DNA of 64,000 nt. Source: Lacustribacter sp964460315. GTDB taxonomy: Bacteria > Pseudomonadota > Gammaproteobacteria > Burkholderiales > Burkholderiaceae_A. Below, one piece after another: positions 24,498 to 32,963 of the stretch. Numbering within the stretch: position 1 is the stretch's first letter; each line of letters opens with the position of its first letter. Under the pieces are notes generated by a model that worked only from the letters and a program-made list of their open reading frames with translations, searched no databases and was not told where the DNA came from. The position numbers were made by a program, and so were the translations under genes. The stretch spans positions 1 to 64,000 of the forward strand of contig CAYWPQ010000006.1 in NCBI GenBank assembly GCA_964460315.1, in the 5' to 3' direction.

Positions 24498-25853
24498 ATG
24501 TCAGTCGAAGTCAAAAAATCGGGCCGTCTCGTGAAGGCCCCCGAAAACTTTCTTTCTAAAGAAGACATCAAGTCTCCTGAACTGATGCGCCGCAAGTTCC
24601 TTGCAGCCTCGGTCTCTGGGGCGGCGGCATCCATGGCTGGTCTTGGTCTTGCTTCTGCAAGTGGCAAGGCGAGCGCTTCCGTTGGCGAGGGCGATCCGAA
24701 TATTCTGAACATGCCGGCCCACACCACCGGACTTGGCATGCCGGTGGCCGCGAACCCCTACGGCATGCCTTCGCAGTACGAAAAGGGCCTTCAGCGCCGT
24801 GAAAGCCCAGGCCTGACCCGTGTCTCCGCGGCCTCTGTGGCCTTCACGCCCTTGCAGGGAACCTTCGGAATCATCACGCCAAGCGGCCTTCATTTTGAGC
24901 GCCATCACCAAGGCTGGTGGGACATTGACCCCAGCAAGCATCGCCTCATGGTGATGGGTTTGGTGAAGAACCCGAAGGTCTACACCATGGACGACATCAT
25001 GCGTCTTCCTTCGGTCTCGCGAATCCATTTCATTGAGTGCGGTGCAAATACCGCCATGGAGTGGGGCAATGTGGCGGTTCCTACCGTTCAGTATTCCCAC
25101 GGTATGGTCTCGTGCAGTGAATTCACCGGCGTACCCCTGAAGGTGCTGCTTGAAGACTGCGGCATCGACATGAAGAAAGCCAAGTACATCCTGGGCGAGG
25201 GTGCCGACGGCTCTTCCATGACACGAACCATTCCTTTGGATCGTGCACTGGATGACGTGTTGGTGGCTTACGGGATGAATGGCGAAATGCTTCGCCCTGA
25301 AAATGGCTATCCGCTTCGACTGGTGGTGCCTGGTATTCAAGGCGTATCCTGGGTCAAGTGGCTTCGCCGCATCGAAGTGGGGGACCAGAAGTGGGCCACC
25401 AAAGATGAAGCCGTGCACTACATCGATCTTATGCCCGATGGCATGCATCGTCAGTACACGGGAATTCAAGAGGCGAAATCGGTCATCACCACGCCATCAG
25501 GCGGCCAGACCTTACTTGACAAGGGCTTCTACAACATCAGCGGTCTTGCCTGGAGTGGTCGTGGCAAGGTGAAGCGTGTGGATGTCTCAGTGGATGGTGG
25601 CCGTAACTGGCGCACCGCGCGCCTTGAGGGGCCCATCCTCACGAAGGCCTTCACACGATTCAACATGGACTGGGTCTGGGACGGAAGCCCTGCGATTCTG
25701 CAGTCCAGGGTGCAGGACGAGACCGGTTATGTTCAGCCCAAGATCAATCAGCTGCGGGCCGTGCGCGGAACGCGCTCCATCTATCACCAGAATGCGATTC
25801 AGTCGTGGAAAGTTGCCGAGAGCGGGGAGGTTAGCAATGTCCAGGTTTACTAA
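24498..25853 (+). CDS. soxC: Sulfane dehydrogenase subunit SoxC (molybdoenzyme)
   Basis: SoxC is the molybdenum-cofactor subunit of SoxCD, which oxidises the sulfane sulfur bound to SoxY in the periplasm. A twin-arginine signal (R31-R32-K-F-L, then an Ala-rich hydrophobic stretch to about residue 60) follows an unusually long 30-residue n-region. The sulfite-oxidase fold shows the HFIECGANTAMEW segment, whose Cys should ligate Mo, and VPGIQGVSWVKWLRRIE. The protein has 451 residues. AGGG(AGGG) lies before the ATG. It overlaps soxD by 17 nt. Confidence 0.95.
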   Translation: MSVEVKKSGRLVKAPENFLSKEDIKSPELMRRKFLAASVSGAAASMAGLGLASASGKASASVGEGDPNILNMPAHTTGLGMPVAANPYGMPSQYEKGLQRRESPGLTRVSAASVAFTPLQGTFGIITPSGLHFERHHQGWWDIDPSKHRLMVMGLVKNPKVYTMDDIMRLPSVSRIHFIECGANTAMEWGNVAVPTVQYSHGMVSCSEFTGVPLKVLLEDCGIDMKKAKYILGEGADGSSMTRTIPLDRALDDVLVAYGMNGEMLRPENGYPLRLVVPGIQGVSWVKWLRRIEVGDQKWATKDEAVHYIDLMPDGMHRQYTGIQEAKSVITTPSGGQTLLDKGFYNISGLAWSGRGKVKRVDVSVDGGRNWRTARLEGPILTKAFTRFNMDWVWDGSPAILQSRVQDETGYVQPKINQLRAVRGTRSIYHQNAIQSWKVAESGEVSNVQVY

Positions 25854-26928
25854 TTCAATTCGTCTTGCTGTCGGCGCCCTGGCCACCTCGGTGGCCCTGA
25901 TTGGCGTGGCCCAGGCGCAGTCGACAACGGCGTTAAAGGGCATTGGCCGCACGGCAACGCCCGCCGAAATCAAAGCATGGGACATTGATGTTCGCCCCGA
26001 TTTCAAAGGGCTTCCCGCGGGTTCAGGTTCGGTGGCCAAGGGACAAGATGTCTGGGAGGCAAAGTGCGCCTCTTGCCATGGCGTTTTTGGCGAGAGCACC
26101 GAAGTCTTCACCCCGATTGTGGGCGGCACCACGAAAAAAGACATCGAAACCGGTCGCGTGGCCAATTTGGCCAGACTCGATTTTCCTCAGCGCACCACCA
26201 TGATGAAAGTGGCCACGGTCTCCACGCTCTGGGATTACATCAATCGCGCCATGCCGTGGACGAACCCCAAGACGCTGACTGTCGAGGAGGTCTACGGTGT
26301 TGTGGCCTACATTCTGAACTTGGCGGAAGTCGTTCCTGAAGATTTTGTTCTGTCGGACAAGAACATTGCCGAGGTTCAAAAGCGCATGCCGAACCGTAAC
26401 GGCATGACCCAGGCGCATGGCATGTGGGAATTGAAGGGCAAGCCCGACGTACAAAACACGCTCTGCATGAAAGACTGCCCCACCGATCTCAAGATCGCCT
26501 CCAGTCTTCCCGAGTCGGCCCGTGATGCACACGGCAACCTGATGGAGCAGCATCGTCCGATCGGACCTGCCCGGGCCATTGACACTTCCAGGCCTGCTGC
26601 GCCTGGCGCAGGTGCTGCAGCCCCTGCGGCCACAGTGGTCGCCTCGGCGGCTGCTCCTGCCAAGCCTGCAACGGTGGGCGGTGCAGACATTGCCAAGAAA
26701 TTCAATTGCACGGCCTGTCACGCGCCGGCGGCCAAACTTGTTGGCCCTTCATGGGCTGATATTGCCAAGAAATACAAAGGTGATGCCAAGGCATCGAGTG
26801 CACTGGCATTGAAGGTCAAAAATGGCGGTTCTGGTGTCTGGGGCCCTGTGCCCATGCCGGGCAACCCGAACATGAAAGACAATGAAGTCGCTGCAGTGGT
26901 GCAGTGGGTTCTTGACGGTGCCAAGTAA
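25837..26928 (+). CDS. soxD: Diheme cytochrome c subunit SoxD of sulfane dehydrogenase
   Basis: SoxD passes electrons from SoxC to the Sox electron acceptors. I choose ATG 25837, supported by GGGGAGG upstream; the frame continues further back only inside soxC. The 363-residue protein begins with a signal peptide ending near VAQAQ. It has two c-type heme sites, CASCH at 77-81 and CTACH near the C-terminal 75 residues. A Pro/Ala-rich linker joins the two domains, and a CMKDCP pair lies between them. The gene overlaps soxC by 17 nt and precedes soxY by 39 nt. Confidence 0.95.
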   Translation: MSRFTNSIRLAVGALATSVALIGVAQAQSTTALKGIGRTATPAEIKAWDIDVRPDFKGLPAGSGSVAKGQDVWEAKCASCHGVFGESTEVFTPIVGGTTKKDIETGRVANLARLDFPQRTTMMKVATVSTLWDYINRAMPWTNPKTLTVEEVYGVVAYILNLAEVVPEDFVLSDKNIAEVQKRMPNRNGMTQAHGMWELKGKPDVQNTLCMKDCPTDLKIASSLPESARDAHGNLMEQHRPIGPARAIDTSRPAAPGAGAAAPAATVVASAAAPAKPATVGGADIAKKFNCTACHAPAAKLVGPSWADIAKKYKGDAKASSALALKVKNGGSGVWGPVPMPGNPNMKDNEVAAVVQWVLDGAK

Positions 26929-26967
26929 CCACTCGGCATTGATTTTTAGAGAAGAGGAGAAGTCATT

Positions 26968-27438
26968 ATGAGTATTTCACGTCGTCAAGTGATTCAAGCG
27001 GGTGGTGGCGCAGCTCTTTATTCCGCGCTGGCCTCCGTCGGGTTTTTTGCAGCCAATCCAGCCATGGCCTCGGCCTGGAAAAAAGAATGGTTTGAAACCA
27101 AGAATGTGGCCGACACCCTGAAGGTGATGGGCATCGCATCGGCGCCAGACAGCGCCGATATTGTGATCACGTCACCCGACATCGCCGAAAACGGTGCGGT
27201 CGTTCCTGTTGGAGTGGCCTCCAAGCTGCCCAAGACCGAGATGGCTGCGCTTCTTGTGGAAAAGAATCCTTCCATGATGGCTGGCTTTTATGAGTTCACC
27301 CCGGATGCAGTTGCGGACGTTTCCATGCGTGTGAAGATGGGCCAGAGCTCGGATGTGATCGCGATCGTGAAGGCCGACGGCAAGTTCTTCATGGCCAAGA
27401 AAGAAATTAAGGTCACTCTTGGTGGATGCGGCGGCTAA
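26968..27438 (+). CDS. soxY: Sulfur-carrier subunit SoxY
   Basis: SoxY carries the sulfur intermediate on the Cys of its flexible C-terminal GGCGG tail, which ends this 156-residue protein exactly. The N-terminus has a Tat-type signal (SRRQVIQ, then an Ala-rich stretch ending near AMASA). It is exported together with SoxZ, which lacks a signal. AGAGGAG precedes the ATG at good distance. Confidence 0.97.
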   Translation: MSISRRQVIQAGGGAALYSALASVGFFAANPAMASAWKKEWFETKNVADTLKVMGIASAPDSADIVITSPDIAENGAVVPVGVASKLPKTEMAALLVEKNPSMMAGFYEFTPDAVADVSMRVKMGQSSDVIAIVKADGKFFMAKKEIKVTLGGCGG

Positions 27439-27494
27439 TCGTCAATTCCAACTGATCACCCAAACATTGTTTAGAACGAATTAAGGAGATTCAC

Positions 27495-27803
27495 ATGGCA
27501 GATCCAATGCGTATTCGTGCACGTGCCGCAGACGGCGTCGTTGACGCCCGCGTTTTGATGGCGCACGAAATGGAAACAGGTATTCGTAAAGATTCATCCG
27601 GCAAGCTTATTCCTGCATGGTTCATTCAGGAAGTCACCTGCCAGCTGAACGGCAAGACCGTGATGGTCGCTCAGTGGGGCCCTTCCATTTCGAAGAACCC
27701 ATTCCTGCAGTTCAAGGCCAAGGGTAAGGCCGGCGACAAGGTGACGGTGACCTGGGTCGACAACAAAGGTGAAAAGCGCACCGACGAAGCCACCGTTGCT
27801 TAA
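27495..27803 (+). CDS. soxZ: Sulfur-carrier partner SoxZ
   Basis: A 102-residue immunoglobulin-like protein with the family pattern HEMETGIRKDSSGKLIPAWFI and MVAQWGPSISKNPFLQF. It has no signal peptide, as expected because it rides out of the cell bound to SoxY. AAGGAG stands before the ATG. Confidence 0.97.
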   Translation: MADPMRIRARAADGVVDARVLMAHEMETGIRKDSSGKLIPAWFIQEVTCQLNGKTVMVAQWGPSISKNPFLQFKAKGKAGDKVTVTWVDNKGEKRTDEATVA

Positions 27804-27821
27804 TGGATGTTTCGTGCTGTA

Positions 27822-27861
27822 AAGAGAACGCCCGCTGGGGGGACTGGTGGGCGGCGTGTTC
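27822..27861 (+). other. GC-rich hairpin between soxZ and soxA
   Basis: AGAACGCCCGC and a later GGGCGGCGTGTTCT can pair imperfectly around a G-rich loop. No T-run follows, so it is more likely an mRNA stability or processing element than a terminator. It lies just before the soxA ribosome site. Confidence 0.35.
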
Positions 27862-27880
27862 TAAGTTTTAGGAGACAGCA

Positions 27881-28684
27881 ATGTTGACAACAACAATGAA
27901 AAAACTGGCTTTGACAGCAGTGATTGGAGCGTCCATGGTCATGCCAGCCATGGCCCAAACGGACGCTGAAAAAGCCATCGATCGTTACCGCGAACTGGTG
28001 GCCGACGGTAACCCTGCCGAACTCTGGGAAGCCAAGGGCGAGGACCTCTGGAAGAAAAAGCGTGGCCCCAAAAACGCGTCGCTTGAAAAGTGCGATCTTG
28101 GCCTTGGGCCCGGCGTGGTTAAGGGCGCTTATGTCTCGCTTCCCCGTTACTTCGCCGATGTGAAAAAGGTTCAAGACCTTGAAACCCGTCTGGTCACCTG
28201 CATGGAGCAGCATCAGGGCATCGTGGCGAAGGCCGCCGTTTATGACCGTGACGATCACCGAGACATCATTGCATTGGTCACCTACATCGCCAACGAGTCA
28301 CGTGGCATGCCGGTGAATGTTCCTGTGGCGCATCCAGAAGAAAAGCGCATGTACGAAATGGGTAAGCGCATCTTCTTTTACCGCGCGGGCCCCTATGACT
28401 TCGCCTGCGCAACCTGCCATGCAGCGGACAACACTCGCATTCGTCTTCAGGGTCTTCCTAACCTGACGAATAACGAACCCGCCGGTAAGGCCTTTACGTC
28501 TTGGCCTGCCTATCGAGTGTCGAATGCCCAGGTCTGGCCGATGCAAAAGCGTCTGGAAGACTGCTTCCGTCAGCAGCGATTCCCTTATGTTGAGTTTGGC
28601 TCGGACGTCACCATTGCACTCTCAAGCTATATGGGTGTGACCGGCAAGGGCGTGAAGTCACTCGCCCCCACCATCAAGCGCTGA
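27881..28684 (+). CDS. soxA: SoxA, cysteine-ligated cytochrome c of SoxXA
   Basis: SoxXA couples thiosulfate to the SoxY cysteine with loss of two electrons. This 267-residue protein has a signal peptide ending near AMAQ. It has a single heme motif CATCH (176-180) and the catalytic Cys228 in CFRQQRFP, which ligates the heme and is modified to a persulfide. At the position of the first heme in diheme SoxA there are only two lone cysteines (71 and 107), so this is the monoheme type. TAGGAGAC precedes the ATG. Confidence 0.95.
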   Translation: MLTTTMKKLALTAVIGASMVMPAMAQTDAEKAIDRYRELVADGNPAELWEAKGEDLWKKKRGPKNASLEKCDLGLGPGVVKGAYVSLPRYFADVKKVQDLETRLVTCMEQHQGIVAKAAVYDRDDHRDIIALVTYIANESRGMPVNVPVAHPEEKRMYEMGKRIFFYRAGPYDFACATCHAADNTRIRLQGLPNLTNNEPAGKAFTSWPAYRVSNAQVWPMQKRLEDCFRQQRFPYVEFGSDVTIALSSYMGVTGKGVKSLAPTIKR

Positions 28685-28697
28685 TCGGAGACCGAAC

Positions 28698-29321
28698 ATG
28701 AAAAAATCAACATTAGTCATTGCAGGCTTGTCGGTCGTGTTGGCTGGATGTGCAGGGATGTACACGGCTGCCGACTACGATCGCATGGCCAAAGAAGCCG
28801 TGGCACGCTCGTTCTCTGAAAAGGGCATCGCGAAAAAAGAGCGGATCAATCAAGACGCGATCAATGCGGCCTGCACGAAGGCAGAGCTCACGAACACACC
28901 GCTCTCTGGCGATGCGGTTCGCAAGCTGGAGCAGGCCGAATACCAGGCCATCAAATACCCTGCCGACGGCAAGTATTTTGGTGACTGGAAAGCTGGCGAG
29001 CGTCTTGCCCAAGACGGTCGAGGCAGCACCTACAGCGACAAAGCGGGCTCAGCCAATGGCGGCAACTGCTACAACTGCCACCAGATCAGCAAGGAAGAGA
29101 TCTCGCACGGAACCCTGGGGCCAAGCCTCTACAACTACGGCAAGCTTCGTGGCAACACCGAGGCCGTGGTGAAATACACCTGGGGCAAGATCTACAACGC
29201 CAAGGCGTTCAATGCCTGCACCAACATGCCACGTTTCGGTCATCAGAACATCCTGACCGAGGCTCAGATGAAAGATCTCATGGCCTTGTTGCTAGACCCT
29301 GAATCGCCCGTCAACAAGTAA
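28698..29321 (+). CDS. soxX: SoxX, monoheme cytochrome c, predicted lipoprotein
   Basis: The partner of SoxA. Heme attaches at C124-x-x-C127-H128 (CYNCH), and M177 in NMPRFG is the likely second ligand. The N-terminus is a lipoprotein signal with lipobox LAGC, so Cys18 should be lipidated. Ala follows the Cys, which favours outer-membrane sorting. At 207 residues it is longer than the soluble type because of about 70 extra residues before the heme domain. It starts 13 nt after soxA and a terminator follows. Confidence 0.94.
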   Translation: MKKSTLVIAGLSVVLAGCAGMYTAADYDRMAKEAVARSFSEKGIAKKERINQDAINAACTKAELTNTPLSGDAVRKLEQAEYQAIKYPADGKYFGDWKAGERLAQDGRGSTYSDKAGSANGGNCYNCHQISKEEISHGTLGPSLYNYGKLRGNTEAVVKYTWGKIYNAKAFNACTNMPRFGHQNILTEAQMKDLMALLLDPESPVNK

Positions 29322-29332
29322 CTGTTCGGTGA

Positions 29333-29360
29333 AGCCCAGCGAAGTTTGCTGGGCTTTTTT
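29333..29360 (+). terminator. Rho-independent terminator after soxX
   Basis: AGCCCAGC-GAAGTTT-GCTGGGCT is a perfect 8-bp stem followed by five T. It splits the sox locus into soxCDYZAX and soxB-cytochrome units. Confidence 0.9.
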
Positions 29361-29393
29361 CATTTCTAATCATGCATTAATAGGTATAGAACC

Positions 29394-31112
29394 ATGCAAC
29401 TCGATCGTCGCGAATTTTTGAATGTCATGGCCGCTGGGTCGGCCTGTGGAATGTTTGGCTCTTGGGCTACGGCAGCCAAGGCCTCATCGAAAGGTGAACA
29501 GCTCTATGACATTCCAAAGTACGGCAACGTCAGTTTTCTTCACTTCACGGACTGCCACGCTCAGCTGACTCCGGTCTACTTCCGCGAGCCAAATGTCAAC
29601 ATTGGTCTTGGCGTGATGAACGGCCGCCCACCCCATTTCGTGGGTGAAGAGTTCCTGAAGTTCCACAAGGTTCCCGCCAACACGGCGCTCTCTCATGCCT
29701 TCACCTACCTCGATTTTGAAAAGGCGGCCAAGGCCTATGGAAAGGTGGGCGGCTTTGCGCACCTGGCCACGCTGGTCAAGAAAATGCGCGCCGATCGTCC
29801 CAATGCATTTCTGTTGGATGGCGGCGACACCTGGCAGGGGTCGGCCACGGCGCTTTGGACCAACGGACAGGATATGGTCGATGCCTGCAAACTCTTGGGC
29901 GTCAACATGATGAGCCCCCACTGGGAGTTCACCCTTGGCGCCAAGCGCGTGGAAGAAATTGTCAAAAAAGATTTCGCAGGAAATATCGAGTTTCTTGCGC
30001 AGAATGTGAAGACCACCGATTTCGGTGATCAGGTGTTCAAGCCCTATGTCATTCGTGAGCAAAACGGAATTCCTGTCGCCGTGATCGGCCAGGCCTTTCC
30101 TTACACGCCGATTGCGAACCCGCGTTACATGGTGCCCGATTGGTCGTTTGGTATTCAGGACGACCACATGCAGAAGATGGTCGACGAAGTTCGCCAGAAG
30201 GGCGCCAAGGTGGTGGTGGTGATCTCTCACAACGGCATGGATGTCGACCTGAAGATGGCCTCCCGCGTGCGCGGCATTGACGCCATCTTTGGCGGCCATA
30301 CCCATGACGGCGTTCCCCAGCCCGTGATCGTTGACAACCCTAGCGGCAAGACGTTGGTGACCAATGCCGGTTCAAACTCGAAGTTTCTGGGCGTGATGGA
30401 TTTCGATGTTCGTGATGGCAAGGTGGCCGGCTTTAAATATTCGCTTCTCCCTGTCTTTTCGAACATGCTGGCTGCTGACAAAGAGATGCAGGCGCACATC
30501 GATAAGGTTCGTGCCCCCTACAAGGCAAAGCTTGAAGAGACACTGGCGGTGACCGAAGGCCTGCTCTATCGCCGAGGCAATTTCAACGGCACCTTTGATC
30601 AGCTCATCTGTGATGCCCTCATTGAGGTCAAGGGGGCAGACATCTCTTTCTCTCCGGGCTTTCGTTGGGGCACCAGCATTTTGTCGGGCCAGGCCATCAC
30701 TCGAGAGCATGTGATGGACCAGACCGCGATCACCTACCCCTACACCACCGTCACCCCGATGACGGGCGAATTCATTAAAACCGTTCTTGAGGACGTCTGC
30801 GACAACCTCTTTAACCCAGACCCCTACTACCAACAGGGCGGGGATATGGTTCGTGTCGGCGGTCTCACCTATGCCTGCGAACCCGGCGGCAAGGCTGGAA
30901 GTCGCATCAGCGATATGCGCTTGAACGGCAAGCTGATTGAGGCCAACAAGACCTACAAGGTGGCGGGCTGGGCTCCTGTGGCGGAAGGTGCGACGGGCGA
31001 GCCCATCTGGGAAGTGGTCGAGACATGGCTGAAGGCGAAGAAACGAATCAGCCCACGTCAACTCAACACCCCACGTCTGATCGGCCTGAGCAATAATCCG
31101 GGAATGGCGTAA
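29394..31112 (+). CDS. soxB: S-sulfosulfanyl-L-cysteine sulfohydrolase SoxB
   Basis: SoxB removes the terminal sulfone from SoxY as sulfate, using a dimanganese centre. The Tat signal DRREFL (4-9) starts the protein. The metallophosphatase-like motifs are TDCHAQL, DGGDTWQGSA, SPHWEF, VISHNGMD and GGHTHDG. The 5'-nucleotidase C-terminal domain follows. The length of 572 residues fits the family. Only 33 nt separate it from the terminator after soxX, so its promoter must lie within or upstream of that hairpin; the spacer is AT-rich (CATTAATAGG). Confidence 0.97.
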   Translation: MQLDRREFLNVMAAGSACGMFGSWATAAKASSKGEQLYDIPKYGNVSFLHFTDCHAQLTPVYFREPNVNIGLGVMNGRPPHFVGEEFLKFHKVPANTALSHAFTYLDFEKAAKAYGKVGGFAHLATLVKKMRADRPNAFLLDGGDTWQGSATALWTNGQDMVDACKLLGVNMMSPHWEFTLGAKRVEEIVKKDFAGNIEFLAQNVKTTDFGDQVFKPYVIREQNGIPVAVIGQAFPYTPIANPRYMVPDWSFGIQDDHMQKMVDEVRQKGAKVVVVISHNGMDVDLKMASRVRGIDAIFGGHTHDGVPQPVIVDNPSGKTLVTNAGSNSKFLGVMDFDVRDGKVAGFKYSLLPVFSNMLAADKEMQAHIDKVRAPYKAKLEETLAVTEGLLYRRGNFNGTFDQLICDALIEVKGADISFSPGFRWGTSILSGQAITREHVMDQTAITYPYTTVTPMTGEFIKTVLEDVCDNLFNPDPYYQQGGDMVRVGGLTYACEPGGKAGSRISDMRLNGKLIEANKTYKVAGWAPVAEGATGEPIWEVVETWLKAKKRISPRQLNTPRLIGLSNNPGMA

Positions 31113-31132
31113 GCCCCAAGGAGCCCTGTCGA

Positions 31133-31468
31133 ATGCCAACACACTCGTTTCGCAAAATCTCTTTGATGACATGTTTCTTCACGGGTGTGATGGCGGCGGG
31201 GCCGCTCATGGCCAACCCCTTCCCCAAGGGCTCAGCGTCGGTGGGCAAGCAGCTGCATGACCCCCGCTGCGCCGCCTGTCACAACAGCATGTTTCCGGAC
31301 AAAGATGGCACGCAGCTCTATTCCGATCTGTTTCGCAAGATGGACACACCGGCGAAACTCAAAGGCATGATCGAGTTCTGCAACAACCGCACCAACTCAG
31401 GCTGGTTCGAGGAAGACATCCAGAACGTGGCGCGTTACCTGAACGACACCTATTACCAGTTCAAGTAA
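31133..31468 (+). CDS. Small periplasmic cytochrome c
   Basis: A 111-residue protein with an N-terminal signal peptide (cleavage near LMANP) and one heme site CAACH at 46-50. An additional Cys lies in EFCNNRTNSGW, and the protein ends in an aromatic-rich QFK tail. It starts 20 nt after soxB and is probably co-transcribed. It is a likely electron acceptor for SoxXA or SoxCD, but no specific family name can be assigned from sequence alone. Confidence 0.85.
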   Translation: MPTHSFRKISLMTCFFTGVMAAGPLMANPFPKGSASVGKQLHDPRCAACHNSMFPDKDGTQLYSDLFRKMDTPAKLKGMIEFCNNRTNSGWFEEDIQNVARYLNDTYYQFK

Positions 31469-31488
31469 TGACCGTTAGCTAACAGTCA
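31469..31488. repeat. 20-nt near-perfect palindrome between convergent genes
   Basis: TGAC-C-GTTAGCTAAC-A-GTCA is symmetric except for one pair, with a perfect 10-bp core. It partly overlaps the TAA region of the cytochrome gene's end. No T-run follows. It could be a hairpin protecting the mRNA 3' end or a protein site. Confidence 0.4.
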
Positions 31489-31499
31489 CCACGGCAGGT

Positions 31500-32192
31500 T
31501 TAAGGCCGTCGCCGCTGCAGGTCGATGTTGGCCGTAAGCCTGCCCGCAAAGATGAGCTCCATCGATGCTTCGCTGGTGTCCTGAATCAGCTTCACCCCGG
31601 GCTGGGGAAGGGGGTTGGTGGTCTTCAGGCTCAGAAGATTCTGCGGCCAGCTGAAATGAAGGCGGGCCTGCATGGGCAGATAGCCGTCGAAATACCGCCG
31701 CATCAAAGGTCCAGCCTGAAGCCGAAAACTGCCGTCTTCGAGGGTGTCCAGCGCCTTGGATTCAAGGTCGATGCAGATGGAGGCGCCGCGCTGAACCTCG
31801 GACATCGTTACCCGATGCCCCGTCACCTCAACCCCACCCATCAGGGTGGCGGATTGAATCGCAATGGATTGAAGCCGATTCGGGTTAAAGAGAATGACCA
31901 CTTTGCGAATGGGATCAAGATCGTAATGGCAGGTGGTTAGCTGAACCACACCCGTGGCCAGGCTTTCCTCAGAAATTTTGACCCGCGATTCATAGCGATA
32001 GCTCTTCGGGTCCGGATGGGTGGCAAGAAAACGAAGCTCACCTTCCTGCGCGATATCGGAAAACTCAAGGGCATGAGCGTGAAAGGCCATGGGCAGCGCA
32101 GCCAGCGCGACCATGATTTTTGCGAGGCGAAGCACGACGCTTGAAAAGCCACGGGGGGGCGAACGCCGCTGAGCCAACTGCAGGCGGGTCAT
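31500..32192 (-). CDS. Secreted protein of unknown function
   Basis: A 230-residue protein with a basic N-terminus and a hydrophobic stretch ending near AHALEF, most likely a Sec signal. The mature part is beta-rich, with two cysteines (TTCHYDL and SICIDLE) that could form a disulfide. I recognise no family. Its start overlaps the tesA stop by 4 nt, so it is co-translated with tesA. Confidence 0.7.
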   Translation of the reverse strand: MTRLQLAQRRSPPRGFSSVVLRLAKIMVALAALPMAFHAHALEFSDIAQEGELRFLATHPDPKSYRYESRVKISEESLATGVVQLTTCHYDLDPIRKVVILFNPNRLQSIAIQSATLMGGVEVTGHRVTMSEVQRGASICIDLESKALDTLEDGSFRLQAGPLMRRYFDGYLPMQARLHFSWPQNLLSLKTTNPLPQPGVKLIQDTSEASMELIFAGRLTANIDLQRRRP

Positions 32193-32926
32193 GGCGGCCC
32201 TGCCTTGGTGATCAAGCCGGAGCCCTGCAGGGTCGGCCAGATGTTGTTCAGAATGGTCGGTTGCGCTTTTTCATTGGGGTGAATGGTGTCCGCTTGAAAC
32301 ATGGACGGATTGTCGGCCATTCCTTCAAGCATGAAGGGCACCAATGCGCTGTTGGTGGCTCGGGCAAGGTCGACAAAAACCTGATCGAATCGGCGGGAAT
32401 AATCGGCGCCATAGTTCGGCGGCACCTTGATTCCAACAATAAGTGTTTTGGCACCGATGGCCTGTGCCTGGCGGATCATGGAAAGCAGGTTCTGATACGT
32501 CTGCTGAGGCGCCAGGCCTCGAAGCCCATCGTTGGCACCAAGTTCAAGAATCACCACACTGGGGCGATGTTTCTTCATGGATGCGGGGAAACGGCTGAGA
32601 CCCCCTGCCGTGGTCTCACCAGAGATGCTGTTGTTCACCACGCGGTGAGGGAACCCTTCACCCTTGAGCCGGTCTTCCAAGAGCTTGACCCAGCCAGCGC
32701 CGCGACGAAGACCGTATTCTGCGGAGAGGCTGTCGCCAAAGACCAAAATAACGGGGGCGGCACGGCTTTCCTTGGCGGGGCTGCTTGCCTTTGATGGCCC
32801 TGAGGCCGTCGCAGCGACCGCCATGCCCATGAAAGGCAGCATCACGGTGGTGAAGCAAATCAGGGCAATAATGTGGGCGAAGCTAAACAAGATGGCCTGA
32901 CGCAGTGAACGATTCATCATGGCCAT
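32189..32926 (-). CDS. tesA: GDSL/SGNH esterase (arylesterase/TesA-like)
   Basis: An exported SGNH hydrolase that cleaves thioesters or esters (acyl-CoA thioesterase I, lysophospholipase, arylesterase). The blocks are FGDSLSAEYGL (nucleophile Ser), ISGETTAGG, ELGANDG and DTIHPN (Asp-His of the triad). A hydrophobic signal segment precedes an Ala/Ser/Lys linker. ATGs at 32926, 32920 and 32917 are all possible starts, none with a good ribosome site. It is divergent from an ABC ATPase, as tesA is in E. coli. Confidence 0.88.
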   Translation of the reverse strand: MAMMNRSLRQAILFSFAHIIALICFTTVMLPFMGMAVAATASGPSKASSPAKESRAAPVILVFGDSLSAEYGLRRGAGWVKLLEDRLKGEGFPHRVVNNSISGETTAGGLSRFPASMKKHRPSVVILELGANDGLRGLAPQQTYQNLLSMIRQAQAIGAKTLIVGIKVPPNYGADYSRRFDQVFVDLARATNSALVPFMLEGMADNPSMFQADTIHPNEKAQPTILNNIWPTLQGSGLITKAGPP

Positions 32927-32963
32927 ATCTAAGCATAAAAAAATCATTCAAGGAGTAGGGCTT

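Noticed and set aside
24501..25469. A 322-codon open frame antisense to soxC
   Set aside because: Mirrors the soxC codon pattern, His/Arg-rich and low complexity; soxC is certain.
29484..30305. A 273-codon open frame antisense to soxB
   Set aside because: SoxB metal motifs on the other strand are unmistakable; the antisense frame has no recognisable feature.
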